Shown here: positions 22,405 to 34,109 of the stretch, piece after piece
Layout of the letters: each line of letters begins with the position of its first letter
Position numbering within the stretch: position 1 is the first letter of the stretch
Origin: Amanita rubescens
Taxonomy: Eukaryota; Basidiomycota; Agaricomycetes; Agaricales; Amanitaceae
Assembly (NCBI GenBank): GCA_015039365.1
Contig: WION01000316.1
Span: 1-60,197, forward strand
Reading direction: 5' to 3'
DNA: 60,197 bases
Notes under the pieces: generated by a model
Database searches by the model: none
Told to the model about the DNA's origin: nothing
The model's input: the letters and a program-made list of their open reading frames with translations, nothing else
Program-made: the position numbers and the translations under genes

Positions 22405-22654
22405 CTGCTTTAGAAAGTGGCCAAACCAGCAAAAGTCGGCAGAGGTTTCGGACTTTCTATGTAAGGTCCGACGCCATTCAAACGACATTCTTGAGGTTTG
22501 AAAGTGAGCTCTATTGCTTTTCACACTTTTAAAGCAACCAATATGGCACACAGATCTTTGGAACACGTAAACGTATTCTATTTTGGCACGATAATATACG
22601 ATTTGGCAGTGGATACACGACTAGCAGACAGGCATGCCAAAAATACATGCGAAT

Positions 22655-22727
22655 ATGAGGCGATACACTCGGAGGCGATACACGAGGCGATACACTCGGA
22701 GGCGATACACGAGGCGATACACTAGGT
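22655..22727 (+). repeat. Short minisatellite in left arm of Plavaka copy B
   Basis: GGCGATACACTCGGA and GGCGATACACGA alternate five to six times, with a related GGTGATACAC further right. It lies in the non-coding left arm of the element. Confidence 0.85.
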
Positions 22728-23174
22728 TTGAATACACAGGGAAAGAGTACAACAGAGCTGCAATAAGAGGTGATACACCGTGACGAGGCACAATTAGTGC
22801 TGACGATTGCAAAAGCGAGCGTGGCGAGATAAGCGGCTAGACGCGGTGCTCGAGACAAGATCAGGTTAACTGTCAAAGTTGATTATTAGGGATGATATGA
22901 CATATGATCAGTTGAATGAGAACCACCTGAATCTTAGCGAAACCATTTGGCATCGCCGCATCGGAGAACATATGTAGCATCAATAATTTCATAGAATTAG
23001 GCAGTTTTAAAGTTGAACGATCAAGATTTGAGAATAAAGTTAAAAACATGGCAAATGGCAAGTTGCGGTAGTTGGATGACAAGCCTGGAAGCGAGAACGA
23101 TGCAGAGAGCCAAGACTAGACTAGTATCGCTCAATTAGCAAAGGTCAATGTGAAATATAATGAACCAAACCACT

Positions 23175-25260
23175 TCAGTCGACGACAACAATCCTTCGGC
23201 GTCTTGTATTTGTCTGAGCATCGACAATGGTGATTTCATCTTGACTGGCAGCCTTGGAGATGGCGACGCCCCGTTTCTTTTTCAATTTCTCTGGCATGAG
23301 GCGCACTGCATCATCGAGTATGGCATTCCAATGGTGCTCCTTGAAGACTTCAATGTTTTCCGTAAAGAAGTCGGTACGGTGTATTGTTTTTCGCGCATAG
23401 GTCTTGGGCTTGCCGGGCTCCTTAGGCAGTTCGACAAGCCCTTCGTAATTCTTGTAGTTATCTGCCGAGAATTGCTTGGTACCCTGACTATGCAACCTGT
23501 CGTCCATTGTTCTCAACCTGATTTATAATGTTATCAGTAGAACTCAAAGTGGATAAAGATTACATCCTCACCGCCTGTGTAGCAAGGACGAGGGCCCCAA
23601 CTGGCTTTGATTCACTAAAGTCCGTCAAGAATTCCGGGAACTTGGAAAGATACGCTACGCCGAGCGTTCGAGTGATGGGATCTGACACCAGAAATCCCTG
23701 GACGACAGTTAGTAGTAGATGCATTGCAATAAGTTAGTAGTACGTACACTCTTTGCACCTTAAAACCTTCCAATGGAAAACACGGCTTTCTTCGTCTTCC
23801 TCATCCGAGGTCTTCGATAAATAGTATGTCATGAGTTCTGCGATTTTTGCTGTTGCATCCAGGTCCTTTGAATGGTCAATTATCAACTTCTTGATGGAGC
23901 CTTCCGCGGCTTCTACAAAGCTACGTCGCCAGCTGTTCAACTTAAAATGCAATGAGTGCTGCGGAGTACGAGTTGGCAAGTAATGCAACGTACCAATCCC
24001 CACCACGGCCCATGTGGCTTAACCGTATACTGCCCTTCTCTGTATACTTCGTCCATGGTAGCCTGCAAATCCCTCATTGTGGGAGTTTCCCATGGTGGGA
24101 GTAGGCCGGCCTTCATGCGCATCATGGGCACCACTTGGTCCTCAAAAGCTTTGGCAGCGACAGAAGGTAAGTGCTTTGTCGTCCAATTCTTCTCTCCAGG
24201 CTGGCGGCCTTCATCCTGGATCTGACTATCTGTGATCTTGATCATCTAGAGCGCTGAACGTCAGTATTGTAAACCTGAAAGACGGTGAGAGAAACTCAAC
24301 ATTTTCGTCTTTGATCTTTTTTACTTCTGTCTTCGCTACGCGCTCTTCAACTTCATCAGTTTCGCCTTCACGCACGAAGCCTCCATATTTCACGATGTTG
24401 TCGTCTTCCCCGTCTTCTTCCTGTTCGTGGTCTCCCTTCTTGTTATGGTTCTTGTTCTGTTCCCATCCTGGAAGTAGAGCCGACTTAGCTCCGCCTTTCT
24501 TCTTCGTGTTCCTAGCAGATGGCAGGTTAGTGAGAAAAAGATAAAATTGTAACGAACATACTTCCTGGTTTGGTTATCATCTGACTTTCCTTTGATATTG
24601 ACGTGACATAGGTTGTGTTGTGCGGAAGCCATCGGTAGCTTCTTCTTCTTACTCTTATCCTCGTCTTCTCTGCTTTCCTCTGAGCCAGACTCGTGTTCTT
24701 CCAGTTCACAATCGTTGTCTTTTAGAGAACTATGGTGAGTTGTTTGAACGCATATATGTAGTTACACGTACCTTCAGCTGAGGCCTTCTTGGACTGATCG
24801 CTGTCGTCCTCTTCCGCTTCACCATCTTCAACGTCATCCGATGCCGTCGGATGTGAACGGCTGGTAGGAATATCTACAGATGGTTAGTAGCCATAAATGC
24901 ATATGAGGAACTTATGAGGTTCGTTCGAATCGTTCCGTGCTTTCTTTTTTGACTTTGTGGATGCTGCCGCTATGATGGGCGCTGTTCGGCGTACGTGTAT
25001 GCGTGGAAATATTGATCGAACTGACCGTTACGGCGTCGATTGCCTTTCTCGACGCGTCTGACGCGGCCATACTACGCGTACGTTCACGCTCGCGTTGCTC
25101 ATCTTCGCGTACCAAGCCATCTTCCATACTAGCAGCATCCTTAAGTGTTTGGTACGTTTTTCTTTCCGTTCTTCTGCTTCTTTACGAGCCTGGGCAGCTT
25201 CTTCCTCAGGACGGGGATTCTCATGGACATGATTACGCTTATCGTGGTGGTAAGGAAGGA
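23175..25260 (-). CDS. Divergent partner gene of Plavaka copy B
   Basis: The stop is at 23175 after a basic tail (TNTRRRRIVVVD). Reading in the coding direction, the blocks are: RPEEEAAQARKEAEERK and REDEQRERERTRSM (charged coiled coil), EEHESGSEESREDEDKSKKK (acidic/lysine), DDNIVKYGGFVREGETDEVE, KHLPSVAAKAFEDQVVPMMR with MRDLQATMDEVYREGQYTV, SWRRSFVEAAEGSIKKLI, then SESKPVGALVLATQAV, an intron, RLRTMDDRLHSQ, and TDFFTENIEVFKEHHWNAIL. All correspond to blocks in the copy A partner. Introns are about 50 nt. The exact 5' exon is uncertain. I know no function; repeated placement next to a Plavaka transposase is the main clue. Confidence 0.65.
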
Positions 25261-25326
25261 AGGGACTTTGTTACAAGTCACGCACGTCAATACCACTGCA
25301 CCCCAGCCAATAGAACGCAATTCCCC
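25261..25326. promoter_or_regulatory. Presumed short bidirectional promoter of Plavaka copy B
   Basis: Fewer than about 70 bp separate the likely divergent starts, if my 5' exon of the partner gene is right. This is short for two promoters, so the transcripts may overlap. Confidence 0.25.
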
Positions 25327-28300
25327 ATGCCATTTCGTGCCCGAGTCTTCCAGCCACGCAGCCTTCCTTGTCCCCTTGGTTGCGGAAAGTTCTTTGTTAA
25401 CGAAACTGGGGTCAAATGTCATCTCCACACTCACCGCCGTCAACTACGTTCTCAGAGTCCACAACGCGCTCGGAGTCCATGTAGACGTGCTCGGAGTCCT
25501 CTAGGATCAGTGCCTAGCCCAGACCCTCCACAATTCGATTCTGAACACGAATTTGACGTCGATGACTTCAACTACGCAAACAATGGCCAGGATTCTGAAC
25601 CTCCAACACGGCCCCCATCTCCCAGGCCAGGTAATGCAGCGCAGCAACCACGCAAGCCATTAGAACGGGTAACTTACCATCCAACTATCGATGGGGAGTT
25701 CGATCTTTACGTTTAGGCTCAGACGTGCTTACGTGCCATACTACAGGTCGGCCTTGTGATCGCACAGGGAGCTTTCTTCCCAATAATGCTGTGCCACCAC
25801 CTTGGGAGGATCCAGGCCCTGATGACTTCTCGCCGTTCCGTGATAGAGCTGATTTTGAGCTCGCAGAGCTTCTTTACCGCGATGTCCAGATGCCCAAGAG
25901 TTCCATTTCAAGACTAATGCAGATATGGGCCTGTAAACTTGACGACCCCGATGATGAGCCACCATTTCTCCATGCTGAAGATTTGTACGACACAATCGAC
26001 GCCATAGAACTCAGCGACGTCGCATGGCAGTCCTTTTCAGTATCTTACAATGGCACAGTCCGTGAAGGTGAAGATGCGCCATGGAAACGCGCAAGTTATG
26101 AACTATGGTTCCGTGATCCCCTTCAAGTGTTGAAGAACCAGCTTGCAAACCGTGATTTTGCAAAAGAGATGGACATTGCACCGAAGAAAGTCTATGACAA
26201 CTCTGGGAAGCGACGGTATCAGGATCTCATGTCGGGGCAGTGGGCCTGGCGTCAGGCGGTATATATCTGAAGTTTACCCGTGTTTCAATGTACTCATCAA
26301 GCTTTTACAGGATATCATTGCATCTGAGCCACGCCATCGCGGCTCTGTTTTTTGCCCTATTGTTCTCGGGAGTGACAAAACGACGGTATCTGTCGCAACG
26401 GGTCAGAATGAGTATTACCCACTGTATCTGTCAAACGGCCTCATTCACAATAATGTACGCCGGGCGCATCGCAATGGTGTTTCCCTTATCGCTTTCTTAG
26501 CAATCCCAAAAAGTAAGCAATGTCAAATACTGTACTAAGAATTAATATTCACGGGTTTGTTGAATATACTAGCGGACAGGGAAAATGAGGATAGCGATGA
26601 ATCCCGCAGGTTTCGACGGCATTTATTTCAAGGCTCCCTCGCTCGCATCCTGCATTCGGTGAAGCCAAACATGACGGATGCAATTGTATTACGATTTGCA
26701 GACAGTCACTATCGAAAAGTTGTATTTGGTCTTGGGCCCTAGATTGGTGATTATCCGGGACAAGTCCAGTTGATCTGCATCGTCCAAGGGTGGTGCCCAA
26801 AGTACGAGAAGTACCTTAATGTTATCTTTAATCAACAATTAAATTTCAATGCAGGTGCACGGCAAAGGGAACTGAACTCGATGGACTGCGAGGTCGGCGA
26901 ACACATGAGCTGACGGTCATTCTGCAAAGTGGCCTTACCACTAGCAAACTATGGAAGGATTACGGTATTGTTGACTGGGATTATGGTACGTTTAGCAGTT
27001 ATTGTCTCAGTCTTTGTTAGCTCATCGCCTGAATGGCAGCCGTTCACACATAGTTTTCCACGGGCCGACATTCATGAGCTATTGTCACCTGACATTCTCC
27101 ACCAACTTATCAAAGGCGTCTTTAAGGATCACCTCGTCACATGGGTGGAAAGCTACATCAAAAGCGAACACGAACCTTCAGAAGCAGCCAAAATTCTAGC
27201 CGAAATCGATCGTCGGTATGTCATTACTTCATAACATCAGTCGTTCTCACTGAAGGACAAATCTCAAGTATTGCTGCGGCAGCCCATTTTCCCGGCCTAC
27301 GGAGATTTAAGGAAGGACCTGGATTTAAACAGTGGACTGGAAAGGATTCAAAGGCACTTATGAAGGTACGGCCCTCATTATAATAGTTATCATAAATTAA
27401 ACTGATTTATTAGGTGTATCTCCCAGCAATAACAGGCCTTGTACCTGCTCGCATGGTGCGGGCAGTTCGGTATTTTCTAGATTTTTGTTATTACGCCCGC
27501 CGGTCTGTACTCGATGACAATGACTTGAACAAACTTGATGAGTTACTCGCGAAATTTCATGAAGAAAAGGAGATTTTTCGGCAGGTTGGCGTACGCGAAA
27601 AAGGTTTCAACTTGCCACGTCAACATGCGCTTACACACTATCGACAAGTCATCATCGATTTCGGTGCTCCAAATGGCCTTTGTTCCTCAATAACAGAATC
27701 AAAACACATAGAAGCGATTAAGGAACCGTATCGGCGGAGTAACAGAAACCAGCCATTAGCATAAATGCTCCAGACTAATCAACGGATGGACAAACTGAAT
27801 GCCGCCCACGTCAACTTTACAGCCCGGCATATGCTTGACGTTTCTTTATTTGACGAACGCAAAGGGCCATCACCACAAGTAGTCAAAACACTTCAGACGT
27901 TAGTCCCAGAGGGAGACGACGATGACGACAAAGCAGCTACAGACGATCCTCTGGGTGAAACGAATATGGCTCAAACTGCGGGTATAGTATTTTTCATTCT
28001 AGACCATGCCGGTTACTTAATATATACTTTAGTTCGTTCTTATCCAAGAGATGTCGATAGCCTAGCTACTAAACTAGGGATTCCGTCTCTAAGCGAACAT
28101 ATCTCCCGGTTTATATATTAACGCGATCACCCAAACCTTGAGATCCCCCCCGCTGATGTCCCAATAGCCGACTGCCCAGAATATACGGGGAAGATATTCG
28201 TTTTTCCATCTGCTGTTGCACAATATTATGCCCCAGTGACTTGTCAGGTGTTCACGGTATGCATCGCGAGAGGATACGGTCGACGGAGTCATGGTCAAAG

Positions 28301-28708
28301 GGGCCTGAGCGCCGTGATTGTGTCTTTGTTGTCCATAGTGATGACTTGCCGGGGTTGCGTGGAATGGACGTAGCCCAGGTGAAACTTTTGTTCAAAATCC
28401 AGGTTCCGAGGCGCGGAAGGCACATAGTCTACTATCCATGTGCTCTAGTCTCGTGGTTCAGTGTTGTTGGTGATGAGCCGTGTCCTGACACTGGCATGTG
28501 GCGTGTGGAGCCGGATTTTGACCAAAACGGGGATCGGTCGATGTCCGTCGTTCATCTGGAAGCAATTTTGCGCGGAGCACATCTCGCTGGAATCCCAAAT
28601 GACGAGTTTCTCCCTCATCAACTCAAGCACACCAATAGCCTGACTTCTTTTCGAGCATTTTATGTTAACAGGTTTATTGATTATCACGCTCATGAAATAA
28701 TATCCTGA
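25327..28708 (+). pseudogene. Plavaka-type transposase, copy B, inactivated
   Basis: ATG at 25327 gives MPFRARVFQPRSLPCP and a C2H2 finger (CPLGCGKFF...CHLHTH), then a proline/serine linker, HPTIDGEFDLY, and after an intron GRPCDRTGSFLPNN, DDFSPFRDRADFELAELL, AWQSFSVSY, WFRDPLQVLKNQLANRDF, YQDLMSGQWAWRQA. After the next intron come GSDKTTVSVATGQNEYYPLY and NNVRRAHRNGVSLIAFLAIP, further on FGAPNGLCSSITESKHIEA, and the end blocks MHRERIRSTES, HLEAILRGAHLAGI and FYVNRFIDYHAHEI. TAG replaces a sense codon at about 26741 (after FGLGP) and TAA interrupts at 27762-27764 (after NRNQPLA). Otherwise the gene is more complete than copy A. Role: transposase of a Plavaka-type cut-and-paste element. Confidence 0.88.
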
Positions 28709-28984
28709 GGTGCATCTTATACCTGCCTTCTGCATCCGTACAAAGTTCTGAATAAACACTGATGTGATTGCCAGCCTGGCCCCCGCCGGCCATATGCAAG
28801 TTTTCTTGCCCCACCGACGGTTGACCCGTCATGTCGTATTCCTTCAATTTGAGTCGTTTGGACTGATGGAGTGACTAGTTATGGTTTTGAGGACAAGAGG
28901 TGTAGCGTGTAGCAGTAGAAGTGCTGGCATGTTATCATGTCGCTAACAACTTAAGTTGTAAATTTGACGACTGGCTGTTACACA

Positions 28985-29135
28985 CTTTGCCTACTTTCTA
29001 AGTACCCACATACGGTCAAAGTCAAAGATAACAAAGTATATATCCCAAAGTTAAAGTAGCCCGTACCAAAGCAAAACCTATTAACATCTACCCAAAGTCA
29101 AACTAGCCAAAGGGGCGCTACCAAACTCAATGTAA
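28985..29135 (+). repeat. AAAG-rich subterminal tract, right end of copy B
   Basis: CAAAGTCAAAG, CCCAAAGTTAAAG, CCAAAGC and CCAAAGG motifs recur up to the right terminal repeat, as at the right end of copy A. Confidence 0.5.
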
Positions 29136-29161
29136 CCAAACCCAGAATTGATAATTTGCTG
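29136..29161 (-). repeat. Right terminal inverted repeat of Plavaka copy B
   Basis: CCAAACCCAGAATTGATAAT followed by TTGCTG, the inverse of 22379-22404 with one mismatch. The next two bases are AT, as before the left repeat. Confidence 0.85.
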
Positions 29162-29816
29162 ATGGTGGAAGATTGCAGATGTGTCACTTCATGGCAAAAC
29201 CTCCATTCTAACCAGGATTTGACGCCAGCACCGCTGTGCCTGAACCAGACGAAACAATTGAACCCAAATCCAAGACTCGACCAGTTCAGGCTCCGACGAT
29301 TGAGGAAGTTAGCGTCACCGTCTGTGCGAGCCCGTGACAAGCGATCGACGACGCATCGAGAAGCTACGAGACGATCAACCACTCTTAGTATGGATGTCAC
29401 GAGCGAGGGCGCGAGGAGCGTTGGCATCTCTGTCTGTACAGGATTGAGAGGTGCATACATCAACGGAATGAAGACCGGCCTGCTAGGGATGACCTAAGTG
29501 TAGTAGCTCACAGGACAAAGGAATGACTTTTACAAACATGTTCATGTGTCCGGAATACAAAACGGCGTTGTTTGGTGATGGACACAGCGAGAGATGAGTA
29601 GATAAAAATTAGTAGTCCGAAGCTGCACAAATGAATCCAATGGAGCTCACAACTGCCAGCCACATCAACGCGGTAGAACCCTCTGCACGCTCTGCAATCC
29701 CGGCGAGGGAAAAAGAGAAGAGATTCATCATTCATGGGAATCATCATCCTAGTCGGCGTGCTAAAAAAGGCGGAGAAGGGGTTGGACTCAGCGAATCCAT
29801 TATGCACGGAGGGAGG
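29162..29816. other. Spacer between Plavaka copy B and copia, no gene recognised
   Basis: The overlapping frames at 29156-29497 and 29631-29819 do not resemble known proteins. The last five bases (GGAGG, 29812-29816) are the target site duplicated by the copia insertion. Confidence 0.4.
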
Positions 29817-30220
29817 TGACGAAAGGGAAACGCCCAGTAGCGCAGCGTCGAGGAGTTAAAGCAATAGCTTACCCGATGTGTACAGTAGCTGACCACTCAG
29901 CTGAGAAGATGGTGGTACGAGGTTAAGAGAGCTTGTTCCTATTCTACGGTACATGGCAGGTTTATATACTGTCTGTGTCCTAATAGGTAACAACATAGGT
30001 AAATATATGTAACTACATATGTCATACTCATATATGGAAATATGGAGCTGCGCTGATGTCATGCGCAGCTATGGTGTCATATGGCGCCATCCGCAGTAAG
30101 GATGACGCAAGCGTACTAGAACCTTCTACAAGGTTCTATCTATATATATCCTAATCTGCTTAGTAAGCAGATAAGATAAGATCTCCTTGTTATCTTAGAT
30201 TAGATAAGATAACTTCGTCA
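29817..30220 (-). repeat. 3' LTR of the copia element
   Basis: 404 bp, TGACGAA...TTCGTCA, with the same length as the LTR at 37743-38146 and about four substitutions. It contains a TATATATATCC stretch and a repeated AGATAAGATAA motif near its right end. Confidence 0.95.
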
Positions 30221-30231
30221 CACCCCCTCGC
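30221..30231 (-). other. Polypurine tract of the copia element
   Basis: Directly inside the left LTR the minus strand reads GCGAGGGGGTG, the expected place and composition for the plus-strand DNA primer of an LTR retrotransposon. Confidence 0.75.
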
Positions 30232-30235
30232 TAAG

Positions 30236-32963
30236 TCATCCTAGAACATTTATTCGCCATTTTTTCTTAATGAACTCTACTAGGAATTTATTTTCATCCG
30301 TCAATGTTTCTAAAAGATTCCACGAGTCCAACATATTAATGTCTTCTCGTTTAAAAGATCTTTTGATCTTCGACTGTCTTATAGGTTCGTATATCTTCAT
30401 AATACGATCTCTAACTGGTTTCGGTAGAAGATCTTCTTTTCTATTCATGAACGTATCCTTAGGTACTTTCGGATCAAGCATATCACGAATGAAATTTTGT
30501 CGCTTGTTCGTATACATGAATGTTGCTTCAACTCCATTTAACCCTTCAGCTGAAAGGTGTATCCAGTGACTTGCACTATGCATTTTGATAGTGGGATATG
30601 GAGTAACATTAACGGTAATTCCTAATTCGTTTATAAAGAACTGAATTTTCTCTCTATTCAGGTTCTTAGTCATTAAGTCCGCTATTTGTTGATTGGTGGG
30701 AACGTAATAAAGATTGATCTCTTTTTGTTCAACACGTTCCCTAATATAATGATAGCGAATGGAAATATGTTTTGACTTGTGCTGTTGTGCAGGGTTTGAT
30801 GCCAGAAATATCGCACCCTGATTGTCGCAAAGAAGGTCAATGCCGCCCAAAGGGAAACCTAATTCTTGGTATAGGTTTAGCACCCACATAATTTGACGTG
30901 AGGCATCGGACATTGCCATATATTCAGCTTCCGTTGATGACAACGCAACTGTTTTCTGTTTTCGAGAAACCCAACAAACTGCACCCCCTGCCAAAGTTAA
31001 GGCATAGCCTGTAACCGAGACTCTAGTCTCTCTGTCAGACGCCCAATCTGCGTCTGCATAGGCAACGAAGCCTTTCCCATTTCTGGAATAGGTAATTCGT
31101 GTGTCAAGGGTGTGCGCTATATATTTTACTATATAAAGCGCCCTTTGGATGTGGTCGTAAGATGGATTAACAGAAAATTGTGACATTAAGATAACAGCAT
31201 AAGCAATATCAGGCCTAGTTCCTAAGGCGAGATATAGCAACGATCCAATTATTTGTTGATAATAGGATCTATCTTCGGAGGATGCTTCAGAGGTGTTTTT
31301 AGCAGGTACATATCCTGCAGGTAAAGGAGTTGACACCGGTTTGCAATTTAACAAACCAAAGCGTTCTACGACTGTCTTTGCATAGGCAGCTTGATCTATT
31401 ACAAGCGTACCAATCGCTCGGTCGTAATTGATTCTGATGCCCAAGTATTCTTTGACTTTTCCTAGGTCACGACATTCCCACATTTTCATAAACTCCTTTT
31501 TGATATATGAAATTGTTTCGGTTCTGTCTCCTATGAAAAGTATATCGTCCACATATATTACACATATGGTAATATCTTTATCTGTGGTTCTGACATATAT
31601 GCCAGAGTCGGCTAAGCATCGTTTAAATCCTAGGGACTTCAAGGATTTGTCTGCTTGTTTATTCCAAGCGTACGATGCTTGTTTTAAGCCATAAATAGCT
31701 TTCTTAAGTTTATATACTTTAGATTCTTGTCCTTTAATGATGAAACCTTCTGGTTGTTGCATATATATTTCCTCGTCTAAGTCGCCATAGAGGAAAGCGG
31801 TTTTAACGTCAAGTGCTTCAATATCCCAATTTTCTAAAGCACTTGTTGCCAGAAGAAGTCTTATAGTTTCATATCTCGCTACCGGCGAGAATGTTTCATC
31901 ATAATCCAATCCCGGGCGTTGGCTAAAGCCTTTGGCGACAAGTCGTGCCTTTTTACGGCCGTCCGACTTAATATCATAAACCCAACGACACTTTATTGGG
32001 TTACGCCCTTTTGGTAATTCCATTAATTCCCATATATCTCTATTTTGTAGAGATTTGAACTCGTCTTCCATAGCAGTTCGCCACTGCTTATATAGATCAA
32101 TATTTTCACCTTTGATCTTATATATATCCCTATATTGATACGTTCGAATTTCTTCTCTTGGTATCATATTTGCGAGTAAGAAATGCATGAAGTCATTTCC
32201 ACACTCTTTGATCATCCTTGCCATTGTTGCCTTTGGATCTATGTCCATAGATCTTGAGGGTGGTGTTTTAGCAGTTGGATTAAAGCGTGCAGCCGCATCC
32301 TTATTTGGGATACGACCACCAAAGTCATTCTCGTAATTGTCAATCTGATATTTGATCAGATCTCTTTGTCTGAGAATTTCTTTTTCTATTTCAACTGCTT
32401 TCTTTTCACCATACGCATTGTCTTTACGTATAATCGGTTTGGGAACGCGATTAGATCTCCGGGGAACTACTGCCGGTGGGGGTACCACTGGAGTGGGTTC
32501 ATTTAGCCTCTGTTTACTACGAGGTCTATGAGATCTATCTAAAGATTTGGATCTTTCTCTACGTTTTCCCATGGCTTTGGATGATGGTCTAATCGTTTCA
32601 GGGATATAATCTGCTGGATTTATAGGCTTTTGAACGGTTGATCGTTTGCCAAATTCCTCTCTAACTTTATTAAAAGTTAGATCTGGCATCGGAATTCGTT
32701 CATCAATCTCCTTCTTGAATTCAGAGATTGGTATTACGATCTTTACTACTCTGTTCAATATTCCTATCTGGTGCGAATCTTTCTGCAAGTCTTTTTCTAA
32801 TATCTAAGACTTGTTCTCTAGTATTCGTACGTGGTGGACTTCTGTCAGGGATGAATTTCTTTAGGATCTCATCCGCATTGCGTCTACGAATTTCTATATT
32901 CGTGTGCCTGTCACGAAGTCCACTAGTTCTGTTCCAGCAGGCGAGTTCTTTCTCCTGCTTCAA
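30236..32963 (-). CDS. Copia reverse transcriptase and RNase H, with C-terminal extension
   Basis: From 32788 to 30236 an unbroken 850-residue frame carries the copia reverse transcriptase: KARLVAKGFSQRPGLDYDET, FSPVARYETIRLLLA, DVKTAFLYGDLDEEIYMQQP, LKQASYAWN and the catalytic YVDD. RNase H follows with YADADWASD, LSSTEAEYMAMSDASRQ, DNQGAI and KHISIRYHYIRE. A linker frame (32963-32721, RRNADEILKKFIP) joins integrase to reverse transcriptase through a +1 break at each end. After the usual end (IADLMTKNLNREKIQFF, INELGI) some 110 more residues follow (SASHWIHLSAEGLNGVEATF ... FIKKKWRIN), which I do not find in the standard copia layout. Role: copying element RNA into DNA in cytoplasmic particles. 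Confidence 0.92.
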
Positions 32964-34109
32964 GGTCCTCTAGTTCATCGTCAATGTTCCTCATGGTTTC
33001 TTGGAATCTCCTTCTAAGATCATCCATGGTGGAACCTTTTCTGATATCAGGACTATCCGGTCTATCAGCATCATCCGGTGTTGGACTACGAGATTTTAAT
33101 CCCCAAGACGGAGTTTTAAGGCCATCTGATAGGGGTGATAAAGATTCTCGTTTTACTGATGCCGGTTTATCGCCCGAGTGACCGGAGCTGGAGCTTGAGT
33201 CGCTTTCAGGATCTCCTCCCTCTACAGAGTCAGCTGGTAGAGGAGATTGTGTGCGCCTGCGACCAAGTTGTCTTCCCCTAACAGGGGAAGGGGATGGAAT
33301 ACCATTATTAGTATCTCGATTATCGAGAAGGATTGGTGCAAGATCTTTAGTAATAATTATATCACTTTTTCCTTTACGAGGAAATCTGTCTTCAAAGAAT
33401 GTGGCTTGGGCGGATATGACTAGCGTATTATTGGAATCCATAAATTTATATGCTTTTGATCCTAGTTCATACCCGACAAAGGTCATAAGTTCTGATTTTG
33501 GAGATAGTTTATCAGAACGTTTTTCAACTGGGATAAAGACCCAAGCTTCACATCCAAATACTTTAAAGTATTGAACGTCAGGAAGGGAACTATATAAAAG
33601 TTCCCAAGGCGTTTTCCAGTTGCCACGCACAATTGGGGTTCTATTGTATACGTGTACAGCTGTTTCGATTGAAAATTCCCACCATGATCTCGGTATACAT
33701 GCATCGAGCCGCATAGCTTCAGACTTATCATTTAAAGTCTGAATCATCCGTTCGGCTCGTCCATTTTGCTGATGTATATGAGGTGCCGATGTTTGGTGTT
33801 GAATGCCATTTTTGTCAAGGAAATCTTTAAAGGTTTTATTTACGAATTCCCCCCCTCGATCGGAACGGAGGTAGAGTATTCGTTTGTTAAGTGCAGAAAC
33901 TTTCGTGAACCATCGCTGGAACACTTCAGTGGTATCTGACTTGTGTTTAAGGAATCCGATCCATACATACGATGAATAATCATCGACCACAACAAGTATA
34001 TACTTGTATTTGTGATAAGACTGAGTTGGAAACTCTTTTAAGTCCATGTGGATCATTTCAAGCGGACGTGATGCCCGCTTTTTAGATTCCTTTGTAAGTT
34101 TTTGCCTTC
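32923..34109 (-). CDS. Copia integrase
   Basis: The catalytic core is complete: MIHMDL (first Asp), LRSDRGGEF (second Asp) and HQQNGRAERM (Glu), with KYILVVVDDYSSYVWIGFLK between. The zinc-binding HHCC part lies in the preceding frame. The C-terminal part has the copia block VFGCEAWVFIP and then a proline- and serine-rich acidic linker (SESDSSSSSGHSGDKPAS) up to 32923. The true 5' end of this domain reaches upstream of the annotated ATG at 34056, through KKRASRPLEM, and connects by a +1 shift near 34085-34105 to the protease frame. Role: insertion of the element DNA, making the 5-bp target duplication seen here. Confidence 0.92.

Larger units (their letters stand above)
22379..29161 (+). mobile_element. 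Plavaka-type DNA transposon, copy B, with terminal inverted repeats
   Basis: The 6783-bp element starts with CAGCAAATTATCAATTC and ends with its inverse. The 26 terminal bases match at 25 positions. It is flanked by AT on both sides, which may be a 2-bp target duplication or an extension of the repeats. Inside lie a minus-strand partner gene (23175 to about 25260) and a plus-strand transposase (25327-28708), divergently arranged as in copy A, plus an AAAG-rich right subterminal tract. The transposase has nonsense codons, so the element depends on other copies, if it still moves. Confidence 0.8.
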
